This document shows, in pieces, positions 34,169-44,400 of a stretch of 64,000 nucleotides of DNA (within the stretch, counting starts at the first letter, position 1; each line of letters begins with the position of its first letter). The stretch is from NCBI RefSeq assembly GCF_000814475.1, contig NZ_JSVC01000006.1:62001-126000 (forward strand), in the 5' to 3' direction. The position numbers and the translations under genes were made by a program. The DNA comes from Flavihumibacter solisilvae (lineage in GTDB: Bacteria > Bacteroidota > Bacteroidia > Chitinophagales > Chitinophagaceae). The notes beneath the pieces are model-generated. The model was not told the origin of the DNA. It searched no databases and worked only from the letters and a program-made list of their open reading frames with translations.

Positions 34169-36591
34169 ACTAGCTGGTTTTGTAATGAAGTAAACCTGAC
34201 GATTATGTGCAGGCCTTCATTGCTTTCGATAGTCAGGGTTCCATCCAGTTGTTTTGCGAGTCCGCGCATCAGGTCGACCCCCAGCGAATTCCGTCCCACC
34301 ACATCTGTTCCTTCCGGCAGCCCAACCCCGTCATCCGAAATTTTCAGCAGAAGGAAGCCTGCCCCGTCATAGCCCAGGCTGATCCGCACCCTTCCCCGCC
34401 TGCCGCCGGGAAACGCATACTTGATCGTGTTCACAATACTCTCGTTAATGATCAGCCCTAAAGGAATTGCCTGCGATACATCAAGTTCCAGCATTTCAAT
34501 TTCCTGTTCAAAAATTATCCTGTTGCCGGTATCAAAGCTGTCACGCACATAATCCACCAGTTCATTCACATAGCCGGGCATTACGATTGTGGAAATATTA
34601 TCAGACTGGTAGAGTTTCTGGTGTATCAGTGCCATGGCATGCATGCGGCGCTGGCTGTCGCGGATAGCAGTAAGCGCAGCATCATTTTCGATGTATGCCG
34701 ATTGCGAATTCAACAGGCTCATTACGATCTGCAGGTTGTTCTTAACACGATGGTGAACTTCTTTCAATAACCATTCCTTATCGGCCAGCAGGCCCTGCAG
34801 TTGTTTGTTCTTGCTGGTAATGATCTTATTACTCCTTTGTTTCAACCGGTTTTGGCGGTACAACAAGCCTGCAATGACCAATACTGCGGCGATTCCGGCA
34901 AAGGTTAAATTCTTTACGAGCCTTTGCTGCCTGGCCTGCTTACTCAAAGCAGCGATCTGGCCTTCTTTTTCGTGGGTTTCATAGACCACCTGCAACTCAT
35001 CCGCCTGTCTCAGTTTCGTGACTTCAAAACTTGAATCGAGCAGCAACATGTACTTTTTGTAATGGGCCAATCCTGACTCATTATCACCCAGCAGGGAATC
35101 GATTGTAAGCAATGACTTGTAAACTTCCAGGTCGATCCAAAGTGTGCGCATCCCGATTGAAGGGTTAATGAAATGACTCTCCAGGTTCTCCCTTGCTTTT
35201 TGATATTGACCCTGTTTAATAAATAGTTCTGCATACTGTATGTTGACCGCTGATCTCCTGAATGGCCCCCGTACGGTTTCAGCCAAAGTTTCCAGGGAAT
35301 CCATTCTCCGGATATGCATTTCGGCCAGTTCAAGCTTGTCAAGACCCAGGTAGCAGTTTGAAAGCACAAGATGGTAGAAGAACTGGTCTGTAAATGTTGT
35401 TGGCGGCATTACCTTTTTCGAAACATCGAGCGTGAAATCAAGCGCTTCTGCTGCTCTGCCCTGCCGGACCATCTGGTTGACAAGGTCCAGGAGCATATTA
35501 TACACTGCAGGACTACGGTCAATCACGAATCTCCTGACTGATTTCTGTGCAGTTTCAAGACTTTCCTCTTTCCTCCCCTCGGCATTCTGCAGGCCTGCCA
35601 GAGTGCTATAAAAATATCCCCACGCCAGGCTGTCGCGGGTGTTTTCTGACACTTTGATCGCTTGCAGGGTGTAACGTAATGGTTCGCCGAATTTGCCCTG
35701 GAAAGTAGTAATGGCGGCAAGTGCAATAGTAACATAGTGGGTATAAGGGTACCGGATATCTTCAGCCTGCGCGAGTGCTTTTAAAATGGATTGATATGCG
35801 GCTGGCAGCTGACCGGTTACAAGCTGGACATAGGCTAGATCAGTCAGGATATTGATCTCGCCTTCTATTTCACCGATGCTGTTAAACAGGCTGGCCGCCT
35901 GTTGCATGTCAGTGAGCTTTCTTTCCAGGGTTGCCGGCATCGGCTGCGTATATATGCCCCGGTAAGCCAATGCCCTTGCTTCCATTCCCTTGTCGCGTGC
36001 CATCCGGCACTGGACAAGCAACTGCTCATAAAGGGAATCACCCCTTTTTTCATTCACCTGGATATAGATCTTTCCCAACAGGCAAAGTGCTATCCTGCCA
36101 AGCCTTTCCTGCTTCAATGATTTACTTTCCGTTATCGCTTTCGTCAGAAAATATTCTGCACTGTCGCGGTACAGGTAGTAACTGTGTGGCTGGAATGCAT
36201 AATACGATCCCAGCAGGATCAACAGTTGCAGGCGTTTCCTGCCAGTTGCCGTGGAAAGCTGTTGAATTCCCTTTGCCGGATCCTCCTGGTCTATCCATCG
36301 CGTTTGCTCCGGTAATTCCTTTTTATCCAGGCCTTCGCCAAGTATGGAAATCCTGCTCAATCCAAGTGAGCGGCTCGCGACATACAGGCAACTGTCAATG
36401 TCGGCCTGGACATCATTTGACACATTAAGGAAAGTAGAACTCAACAATAAATTGAGCCTTTGCCATGACTCCTTGTCCTTTGCCGGGTGATTGTAAGAAT
36501 AAACCGGCACAGCCCCGGGTGTGGCGGGTTGCGTGTACCCAAAAACAGGTGCAACAAATGCCAAAAGCATCCCCAGAACAAACCTGGCCAT
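34165..36591 (-). CDS. Sensor histidine kinase with TPR region and HisKA_2 domain
   Basis: The 808-residue protein has a signal peptide (to about residue 22, GYTQP), a long periplasmic helical region of TPR type (about 100-560), one membrane helix (FAGIAAVLVIAGLLY, about 575-590), a coiled link, a HisKA_2 phospho-acceptor segment EVHHRVKNNLQIV (H613/H614) and a HATPase_c domain (N box LIINESIVNTIKYAF, G box SDDGVGLPEG). It feeds the response regulator overlapping its 3' end by 4 bases. The sensed signal is unknown; the exported ABM/DJ-1 operon diverges from it. Confidence 0.92.
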   Translation of the reverse strand: MARFVLGMLLAFVAPVFGYTQPATPGAVPVYSYNHPAKDKESWQRLNLLLSSTFLNVSNDVQADIDSCLYVASRSLGLSRISILGEGLDKKELPEQTRWIDQEDPAKGIQQLSTATGRKRLQLLILLGSYYAFQPHSYYLYRDSAEYFLTKAITESKSLKQERLGRIALCLLGKIYIQVNEKRGDSLYEQLLVQCRMARDKGMEARALAYRGIYTQPMPATLERKLTDMQQAASLFNSIGEIEGEINILTDLAYVQLVTGQLPAAYQSILKALAQAEDIRYPYTHYVTIALAAITTFQGKFGEPLRYTLQAIKVSENTRDSLAWGYFYSTLAGLQNAEGRKEESLETAQKSVRRFVIDRSPAVYNMLLDLVNQMVRQGRAAEALDFTLDVSKKVMPPTTFTDQFFYHLVLSNCYLGLDKLELAEMHIRRMDSLETLAETVRGPFRRSAVNIQYAELFIKQGQYQKARENLESHFINPSIGMRTLWIDLEVYKSLLTIDSLLGDNESGLAHYKKYMLLLDSSFEVTKLRQADELQVVYETHEKEGQIAALSKQARQQRLVKNLTFAGIAAVLVIAGLLYRQNRLKQRSNKIITSKNKQLQGLLADKEWLLKEVHHRVKNNLQIVMSLLNSQSAYIENDAALTAIRDSQRRMHAMALIHQKLYQSDNISTIVMPGYVNELVDYVRDSFDTGNRIIFEQEIEMLELDVSQAIPLGLIINESIVNTIKYAFPGGRRGRVRISLGYDGAGFLLLKISDDGVGLPEGTDVVGRNSLGVDLMRGLAKQLDGTLTIESNEGLHIIVRFTSLQNQLV

Positions 36592-36644
36592 TGCGTTACT
36601 TTAGGTGAGAGAACTTTTTAAGTGCAGCCGAAATTAAGTTATAA

Positions 36645-36659
36645 TCCGAATTTTTCGGA
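36645..36659. promoter_or_regulatory. Inverted repeat TCCGAA-TTT-TTCGGA
   Basis: A perfect 6-bp inverted repeat with a 3-base centre lies in the 196-bp region between the histidine kinase (minus) and the exported ABM gene (plus). A related half-site CCGAAATTA occurs at 36628-36636 and again at 32227-32235. It may be an autoregulatory site of the two-component system. Confidence 0.35.
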
Positions 36660-36787
36660 GGCTATGTCCTCGCTGATTTTTATCGCCATCCGGGTCTTCA
36701 TAACGCAAACTATCTGATTGTCAGAATACTACCTGGCCCTGTTGTCTTTCGCTGCACGAATGGCATGCTAATAGGTACATCGGATGT

Positions 36788-37507
36788 ATGAAACTGTCAA
36801 TCATATTTTTTGCGTTTACCAGTCTGAATGTACTCCAGGATAGCACTTCGGAACCAGGCCAGTTCGCGGCCCGGTTGATCCGTTATGACGTACAACCGGC
36901 ATCCCTGGCTGCATTCCGCACCGCAGTAAGGAACTATGTCATTCATTCCCTGCAGTCGGAAGCGAACGTATTGTCGGAAGCATATTATGAGCAGGAAGAC
37001 AGTACCGTGTTATGGCTCATAGAAAGGTGGAGCAACAGGGAAGAAATGATCAAAGCCGGTAAAAGCCCGGGATTCAAAGCCATCGAATCCCTGTCGCGCC
37101 AATCGCTGAAACAACAGGCTAAAACGATCTATATAAAAGACCTGGAACCACTTACCAGGCAGCAATGGCGAACTGCACCGAAAAAGGAAGACCGACCGCT
37201 GACCATTATGTTGTTTGTGGATGCGAAGGCCGGCACGGAGAATACTTTCAAAACAGTTTACCACACAGCCATGCCGCAGTTTCGCAGCGAACCAGGCGTC
37301 ATCAATTACCAGCTCTCGCAACTGCTGGACGACAGCACGCAATTCGTTACGTATGAAAAATTCCGGGATGAGGCCGCATTTCAATATCACCTCAATTTCC
37401 AACCGATCCAGCCTGTGATCGATTACCTGAATACCAGCATCAAAAAGCAGCCATTCCAGGCAAACCTTCACAGGCTGATCGAATTTGCTCCACTTTCCAT
37501 CCAGTAA
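36788..37507 (+). CDS. Exported protein with tandem ABM-like domains
   Basis: The 239-residue protein has a short hydrophobic start (MKLSIIFFAFTSLNVLQ) suggesting export. Two ferredoxin-like ABM domains follow, roughly 25-115 (FAARLIRYDVQPASLAAFR, then VLWLIERWSNREEM) and 135-230 (PLTIMLFVDAKAGTENTFK, then TQFVTYEKFRDEAAFQYH). ABM domains act as small oxygenases or quinol-binding proteins. It precedes an exported DJ-1/PfpI gene by 27 bp, mirroring the cytosolic ABM/DJ-1 pair at 30141-31208. Function is inferred from domain type only. Confidence 0.78.
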   Translation: MKLSIIFFAFTSLNVLQDSTSEPGQFAARLIRYDVQPASLAAFRTAVRNYVIHSLQSEANVLSEAYYEQEDSTVLWLIERWSNREEMIKAGKSPGFKAIESLSRQSLKQQAKTIYIKDLEPLTRQQWRTAPKKEDRPLTIMLFVDAKAGTENTFKTVYHTAMPQFRSEPGVINYQLSQLLDDSTQFVTYEKFRDEAAFQYHLNFQPIQPVIDYLNTSIKKQPFQANLHRLIEFAPLSIQ

Positions 37508-37534
37508 TAATTATCAATATCAAAAACTAAAAAA

Positions 37535-38347
37535 ATGAAACCGACTTATTGCATCGTGCTGACCCTGCTGGCCACCCCCGCAACAATGGATGCATCTGCG
37601 CAAACAAAAGCGGCATATGAACCGGCAAAATCATATGAACTGGAAATAGTGAACCAGTTGACTACTTCTACAGCTGTTGTCAATATGCCCGTATCGCAAC
37701 TGCTGAATGCCCCCGGCAACGAGGCGCTCAAGGCATTTTTCTTTACACCTGTCAAGGAAAAAACATTGCAGGGAAAAAAGATCGCGGTAATAGCAGCAGA
37801 TGGTTTTGAAGAAATTGAACTGACCGGGCCGGTCTGGTATTTCAGGCAACTGGGCGCCCAGGTCGAAGTCGTTGCGCCTAAGTTCAATCCTGCCCCGGCG
37901 CGATATGGACTGAGCTATCCCGAGATGTCAAAAACCCATATCATGGCTATACAGTACCTGCAACCTGTAGGATGGCTAAAATTCGATCGCACTGCCGACC
38001 AGGTAAAAGTGAGCGACTATGACGCGGTCTTTATTCCCGGTGGCGCCTGGAACCCGGATAACCTTCGCCACGACAAAGACGTGATCAAATTCATCCAGGA
38101 ATTCAACAAATCAGGTAAACTGATAGCTGCCATCTGTCATGCGCCGGTTGTACTGGCATCTGCCGATATCCTCAAAGGAAGGAACCTGACCGGGTTCTGG
38201 AATATCCAGGTCGACCTTAAAAATGCCGGCGGAAAAGTAACCGACGAACCCGTGGTTGTAGATGGCAACCTCATAACCAGCAGGCACCCCATTGATGTAG
38301 CAGATTTCTCGAGAGCCGTAGAAAGCTGGCTGGTCAAGGCTAAGTGA
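37535..38347 (+). CDS. Exported DJ-1/PfpI-family protein
   Basis: The 270-residue protein has a signal peptide (to about ASAQ, residue 23), a linker with NMPVSQLLNAPGNEALK, and a PfpI domain with DGFEEIELTGPV (E92/E93), YDAVFIPGGAW and the nucleophile elbow AAICHAPVVLA (C201, H202). DJ-1/PfpI proteins are usually cytosolic, so export is notable. It is preceded by an A-rich leader. It forms a two-gene unit with the exported ABM gene and converges on the arylsulfotransferase gene with 10 bp between stops. Confidence 0.88.
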   Translation: MKPTYCIVLTLLATPATMDASAQTKAAYEPAKSYELEIVNQLTTSTAVVNMPVSQLLNAPGNEALKAFFFTPVKEKTLQGKKIAVIAADGFEEIELTGPVWYFRQLGAQVEVVAPKFNPAPARYGLSYPEMSKTHIMAIQYLQPVGWLKFDRTADQVKVSDYDAVFIPGGAWNPDNLRHDKDVIKFIQEFNKSGKLIAAICHAPVVLASADILKGRNLTGFWNIQVDLKNAGGKVTDEPVVVDGNLITSRHPIDVADFSRAVESWLVKAK

Positions 38348-38357
38348 GTTCGGCCGG

Positions 38358-39806
38358 TTAATTGCGGAACATAGGCAGGCTGTCAATAAATTCCGCCCGG
38401 TAAGGAACAAACCCAGTCCTTATACGCCACAGGATTTCCCCAGACCTGTCTGTCAGTGCCACGGAGTTTGCCTGCGAGCTGCAAACCAGGAGGCTCGAAC
38501 TGTCCACCCAATAAGCGCTGCCCATTCTTTCACTATATAGATGCAATGGCAGTTCAATGTTTTCTGCCAGGCTGGCTTCGTGGCGATCTTCATCAAGAGA
38601 ATATGCCAGTACCCGCGAGCGTTTTTTATTGGTCCCGTTCTCAAATAGCAGCAGCTTGTTATCCGCGGACCGGTGCACGGCATGGGACTCAGAAAAAGTC
38701 GCAGAACCCGGCCCGGAAAACTCCCCATGCTTTGAAAAACTGAAATCGCCGCCGCGACCCAGTTTCCAGATGAGCTCACCGTTACTGGCATTGATCTTCC
38801 ATACCTGGCCCGACAGGTAAAAAGACATCAAATAATTTCCATCGCGGTCAATGCTTAAACTATTGGCATGCAGCCAGTCGGACTTGTCCTTTAAAATGCG
38901 GGGATCGCTCTTTGGATCTATTACATCAAATACCGACCAGCTCCAGACCTTGTTGCCGTGCCGGTCTAACACAAGGATCCCGTCACCCGTTACCGTATCC
39001 GCTTTTGACCCGCCCACGCTGCTGAGGTCAACAACTTTTTTTTCCAGTGTCAGTGTGACCAGCTGGTTGGCGGCGTTGTAGAAGATTTCATGATGAATGG
39101 TTTTATCCAATCCCTTGTCGCCTTTTTTCAAATGAAATAGTGTATCCCCTGCCAGCGAAACTTCCAGTATCTCATCACCATAACTCGTAGGGTAAGACAA
39201 AGGGGCCAGGATCGACAAAAGCGTGGACCTCGCGGTGAAATGCGCTACTTTAAACCCGGCATCTCTTACTGTATGGTACCAGATAATATTTCCTTTTACA
39301 TCAGCAATATACATTTGCCCAGGCAGCTCACGGCGGGCAACCAGCGTAAACCCTTGCTGGTATTTTACAGGCAATGATTGCTTCCGCTCCGCAGGCATCA
39401 ATATTTCTGATAAACCGGCAGGCAATTCCTGGTTGATAAAACTTTCCACCTGGCCCATGCTTTGACAACCGCGCTTCTCCACCACGACCTGGTATTCATA
39501 TGCAGTGCCGGGTTTCAGGTAAAGCATCGTTTGTACATGCTGTCTACTGTTCTTTGAAACTTGTGTCGTAAGGACCCTGTCTTTGTTTTGCTTTTCCCAA
39601 TAGCGCACAAAGAGGTCCACGCTGTCACGGGTAACAATCTTCAATTTCCGCACCAGGATATTCCCGGCAGGTCCAACCTCGCTAATAGAAATCACCTGGT
39701 TTATGCAACCTGAAGTGCAGCCCGAAAGGAAAAGGCCCATGAATAAAACAGGTACTGCAAGCCGGGCCTGCAGTACCTGGGAAAGAAAAAACTTTATTAT
39801 TTCCAT
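38358..39806 (-). CDS. Arylsulfotransferase (ASST)-type lipoprotein
   Basis: The 482-residue protein has a lipoprotein signal with LSGC (C30), an N-terminal beta-sandwich-like region, and a six-bladed propeller of the ASST/arylsulfate sulfotransferase type. Family features seen are GNIIWYHTV, TIHHEIFYNAANQLVTL with paired His, DWLHANSLSIDRDGNYLMSF, and FSESHAVHRSADNKLLLFEN. These enzymes move sulfate from aryl sulfates to phenols without PAPS. Its start overlaps the SusD stop by 10 bases, so it belongs to the ECF/FecR-controlled SusCD operon, suggesting uptake or handling of sulfated aromatics. Substrate is not shown. Confidence 0.85.
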   Translation of the reverse strand: MEIIKFFLSQVLQARLAVPVLFMGLFLSGCTSGCINQVISISEVGPAGNILVRKLKIVTRDSVDLFVRYWEKQNKDRVLTTQVSKNSRQHVQTMLYLKPGTAYEYQVVVEKRGCQSMGQVESFINQELPAGLSEILMPAERKQSLPVKYQQGFTLVARRELPGQMYIADVKGNIIWYHTVRDAGFKVAHFTARSTLLSILAPLSYPTSYGDEILEVSLAGDTLFHLKKGDKGLDKTIHHEIFYNAANQLVTLTLEKKVVDLSSVGGSKADTVTGDGILVLDRHGNKVWSWSVFDVIDPKSDPRILKDKSDWLHANSLSIDRDGNYLMSFYLSGQVWKINASNGELIWKLGRGGDFSFSKHGEFSGPGSATFSESHAVHRSADNKLLLFENGTNKKRSRVLAYSLDEDRHEASLAENIELPLHLYSERMGSAYWVDSSSLLVCSSQANSVALTDRSGEILWRIRTGFVPYRAEFIDSLPMFRN

Positions 39807-41422
39807 AATGGATGTTGCGTCATCTTATTGTTTGTCTGCAATTCAGCTGCAGGGATCGGAAACACGAAATGCTTTTCCTCAATGTTGGCAGCTCCCTGTT
39901 TTATGACCGACAACATATACGTTTTCAATTCGCCGGCGGACGGATACCATCGCTTCAGGTCATTCCACCTGTTTTGCTCAAAATAAAATTCAAGCAATTT
40001 CTGGTGCCTGATCTCATTCATTATATCAGGTAAATCACCCTGTGTTTTTAATGATAAACCTGCCCTGGCCCTTATCCTGTTAACACTTGCAAGCGCCTCA
40101 TTTAAATGATTGTTCTGAGCAGCTGCTTCTGCATGCAGCAACAATACTTCCGCAAACCGCATCACCTCCACGTTAGCCTCAGATGGCGTAGCAGCCCAGT
40201 AATTGTCCGCTCCGCCTGCATTCCGCCATGCACTCGTAAACTTTTTATTTAAGAATTTGCCTTCGGGGAAATTTTTGTAGGCGCTTTCAAACCTGTCAAT
40301 ACTGGTTGCGGCAGCGTTCCATAAATCATCAAATGATTTATTGTCGTACCAGGTAACATTGGTTTCGCCAAAATCTGAGTACTTCCACATCAGGGTAGCA
40401 TACATTCGCTTATCAAACTTTGTATCTGAACCGGCGGGACGCAGTTCTTTCTTGAACTCTTTTAACAGGAAATCGGAAGGTATATACTTGAACCACCCGC
40501 CACTGGCCGGACTGCCAGTCAGCTGCGGACGATAGTTGTACATCCCTGCACCGCCACCTTCTTCTCCCCAGGGATTGTACTGACTGCCATATGGTCCATA
40601 TACCCATTCCAAAACAGACTCCGTGTTGAACTCATTCTTATCGGTAAAATTATCTTCGAAATTACTTACCAGATCATAACTGTAAGGTGCCGTGAGGAGC
40701 TGCGCCAACGTAGCTTCTGCAGTGCTGTAGTCTCTTATATACAGGTAAGCTTTACCGAGGAACGCAAGGGCAGCACCTTTGGTCACGCGGCCCCGGTCAT
40801 CTCCCGTACGCGTAACCGGTAGATCAATTGCAGACTCTGTGAAATCCCTGATTGCCTGCTGGTATACTTCCCCCACAGGTGAACTGGCAACAAAGGCATC
40901 CTCCGAAGTTTGTGCTACCGTTATTTTGAGCGGAACATCCCCGAAGTTGGATGCCAGCATAAAAAAACACAGTCCACGCAGAAATTTCGCTTCCGCTATA
41001 TATCCTTTGGTTAAGGTAAGATCCAGGTTTGCTTTTGCGGCATTTTCAATCACCAGGTTTGCCCGGTAAATACAGCGGTACAGGCTCTGGAATACATTCT
41101 GGATATCCCCGTTCTTTTCATCATTGATGAAAGACGCAACCTGCCAGGTGGCGGGTTCACCTCCGGGTATAGTCAGTACGTCATCACCAAGTGCATTGAT
41201 ATCCTGGTAACCGCGGAACGCGCCCCAGTAACCGCTTAAGGGTACGCGGAGCGGACTGTACACCGAGGCGATTGCGGACTTCACATCATCTTCCGTTTTC
41301 CAGAATTTTTCTTCGGTCAGCTGATTGGGGTTAGTGGTTTCCAAAAAACTCTTTTTACACCCTGCAACTATTGCAGCAAGCACTGCAAAGGCAATAAGCC
41401 ATATTTTTAAAATCTTGTTCAT
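39797..41422 (-). CDS. RagB/SusD-family nutrient-uptake lipoprotein
   Basis: The 541-residue SusD has a lipobox IVAGC (C22), the start KKSFLETTNPNQLTEEKFWKT typical of classical RagB/SusD proteins, TPR-like helices with QSLYRCIYRANLVIENA and FLRGLCFFMLASNFGDVPL, and a C-terminal LLEFYFEQNRWNDLKRW segment. It is the partner of the STN-containing SusC, 29 bp upstream. It is of a different SusD subgroup from the two other SusD proteins in the window. Confidence 0.95.
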   Translation of the reverse strand: MNKILKIWLIAFAVLAAIVAGCKKSFLETTNPNQLTEEKFWKTEDDVKSAIASVYSPLRVPLSGYWGAFRGYQDINALGDDVLTIPGGEPATWQVASFINDEKNGDIQNVFQSLYRCIYRANLVIENAAKANLDLTLTKGYIAEAKFLRGLCFFMLASNFGDVPLKITVAQTSEDAFVASSPVGEVYQQAIRDFTESAIDLPVTRTGDDRGRVTKGAALAFLGKAYLYIRDYSTAEATLAQLLTAPYSYDLVSNFEDNFTDKNEFNTESVLEWVYGPYGSQYNPWGEEGGGAGMYNYRPQLTGSPASGGWFKYIPSDFLLKEFKKELRPAGSDTKFDKRMYATLMWKYSDFGETNVTWYDNKSFDDLWNAAATSIDRFESAYKNFPEGKFLNKKFTSAWRNAGGADNYWAATPSEANVEVMRFAEVLLLHAEAAAQNNHLNEALASVNRIRARAGLSLKTQGDLPDIMNEIRHQKLLEFYFEQNRWNDLKRWYPSAGELKTYMLSVIKQGAANIEEKHFVFPIPAAELQTNNKMTQHPLWK

Positions 41423-41451
41423 GAGTTGAGATTGAATGTTTTGCCAGATGG

Positions 41452-44400
41452 TTAAAAGGAAACAGTTAATCCTGCTAAAATTGATCTTTGGATCGGGAAC
41501 GCGCCATAGTCAAATCCCCTGTTAAGCGGGTTGCCGCCATTACCCATATCAGGATTATAACCACTGTAATCTGTAACCGTAAATAAATTCTCGCCGGAAA
41601 CATAAACCCGGATCCGATCCATCCCCAATTTGTCCTTAACAAATGCAGCAGGCAACTGGTAGCCAAGCTCCAGGCGTTTCAAGCGATAGTATGATCCGCT
41701 TTCCAGCCACCTGTCACTGTTACTCCTTGCATTCAGGTTTGGATCCGACAAAATGAACCTTGGAAAGTTGGAATTGCTTTTCCCGGATGACCAGGCATTG
41801 AGGGTCGCTGATGAAAAGTTGGTGTACTCGTTCATCTTTTCCATCCATCGGCGTGGTTCGTTGTAGATCTTATTTCCAAAGACACCCTGGAATAAAATGT
41901 TTATATCAAAATTCTTCCAGGATGCATTGCCACTTAATCCTGTTTCGAAAGTCGGAATGGGAGAACCCACGTATTGCTGGTCGTTGTTATCGATCATTCC
42001 GTCTTTATTAAAATCAATAAACTTCAGGTCACCGGGAGCTGCATTTGGCTGGATCTTCTGGCCATTTGGCCCAACGTATGCATCCACTTCGTCTGCTGAT
42101 TTAAAAGTTCCTGCAGTTTTGATCAGGAAGAAACTTCCCAGCGGAGAACCGACTATCCCTCTCTGCAAGTCCCCGAACTGTTGTTTACCGCTTCCGATGG
42201 TTACCGCAACCATGTTGTTTTTAATGGCTGTCATATTCCACCCGATGTTGTAGGTCCAGTCCTTCGTCTTGTTGCCATAGCTGATGCTCAGCTCGATCCC
42301 CTTGTTTTCAATATCACCGGCATTTACAGCTGGCGCTGCATTGATCCCGGTACTTAATGGGATGGGCACGTTCAGCAGTACGCCGTTTGATTTTTTAGTA
42401 AACCAGTCGAATACGATGTTCAGTTTATTATTGAAGAGGTTTGCATCAAAACCAATGTTGGTTGTATTCGATTTTTCCCAGCTGAGGTCTTTCGGCGATT
42501 GTGCGCCGCTGGGAATACTGCCTATGATCTGTCCTGCCGCTGTCAGGAAGTTATAGTTCGTTGCCATCAAAGCCTGCGTTGCATATAAAGCGATACGGTC
42601 ATTTCCAAGCGAACCGACGCCGCCGCGGATCTTAAGGAAGTCAATTACCCCTGACAGCGACGAATTCGTGAAGAACGCTTCGTTGCTCAGGTTCCAGGCC
42701 GCAGACAATCCATAAAACAATCCTTTATTGTGAGCAGGATCGAAGATGGAAGATGCGTCCTGGCGCAATGACCCATAGATAGAATAGCGATCGTCAAACG
42801 CATAGGTAATTCTTCCGAACTGGGAAGTCCTGGTACTTGATTGTGTATAACCAGAAGGCTTGTCCCAGGATGTGGCAGCGGAGAGGCCGTATAAACCCAG
42901 TGCAGGATAATACCCAGTGGCGCCAACTGAATTCGAAGTGTCGCGCTGCGCAGAATATCCTATCATCGCAGAGAACTGGTGCTTTTTGATCGTCTTCTCG
43001 TAAGCCAGGATGTTTTCCACCAGCCACTGGCTGTAAATGGAAGAAGATACATTTCCAATAGGGTTGTTAATGGTCGTGCTCCCGTCGGCATATGGTGCGA
43101 GGTAATTATTTCCATAACCGCGATCATTCGAGTAACCGACATTGAGTTTATATTTCAACTGGTCTATCAGTCTTATCTCGGCAAATGCATCCACAATAAT
43201 GCCGGCATTATTGTTATAATTCCTTGTGGCATCCAGTACGGCTACAATGTTTGAGAGGTTCTTCAATTCGGGTGGACGCATGCCGTAACCGCCTTTGGGA
43301 TTGGAAGGGTCATACACCGGAACAGTAGGCGAAGCAACCAAAGACGTGATGATGGTGCTGTGCGTCTGGTCGGCACTTGCGCCATAATACATCCTGCCGC
43401 CTGTTCTATTGTAAATAAAGGTTTCCCCGATCCTTACCCGTCCCTTCTCATATACAGACTTTATCCTGAAGTTGGCAGTTGTATTGTCGGAATGGATAAC
43501 GGCGCCCTCCTGCTTTAAATAACTGCCGGAAAGACTGTACAAAAATGTTTCAGAGCCGCCTGTCAATTCAAAATTGGCTTTGTAACTGGGTGCGTTCTGG
43601 TAGATCTCATCCTGCCAGTTGGTATTTACGCCGTTGTAAGCCGGCATGGCGCCCCCGTTATCATTAAACATTTTTGTGAGCTGTTCCCCGCTCAGCACCG
43701 ACATTCTCTTAGGGATACTGTTGTTTCCATACACCGCGTTAAACCGGATCCTTGGAGTCGTATTTCTCCGGCCCATTTTCGTGGTAACCATAATTACCCC
43801 ACCCGCAGCTCTTGAACCGTAAATATTCGCAGCGGACGCGTCTTTCAGGATGTCGATACTCTGGATATCGGAAGGATTCAATCCATCCAGGCTACCAAAA
43901 GGAATCCCGTCAATAACAACCAGCGGGTTGTTGTTGCCAAGTGTACTGGATCCCCTGATCGTTACTGACAACCCTGAGCCGGGAGCTCCTCCGTTGGATT
44001 CCACCGATACACCCGCTACACGACCTTGCAGGGCGGAACTGAGATTGTTGGAAACGTCGGCACTCAACTCTTTTACTTTTACAGAAGCCACAGCGCCTGA
44101 AACTTCTTTTCTCTTTTGCGATCCGTATCCAATGGCCACCACTTCCTTTTCGACTGACTCAGCCAATTTTAAACTCAGTTTCAGTGCACCGGATTTTGAA
44201 ACCTTTACTTCTGTTGTTTCGTAACCGATATAGGAAATAATGAGCGTACCGCCTGTTTCCGGCAATTCAAGCGAAAAATTCCCGCTGGCATCCGTACTGG
44301 TGCCCACGTCGGATCCCTTCAGCCTTACGGAAGCTCCTTCCAGGGGCTTGCCCGATTCATCCGTTAAAGTGCCTTTTACGGCTATGGGTGGCGGTGTTTC

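Noticed and set aside
36592-36787. Sigma-54 (-24/-12) promoter for the two-component or exported ABM genes
   Set aside because: I looked for GG and GC pairs 10 bases apart on both strands here and at 32062-32287 and found none of good quality.
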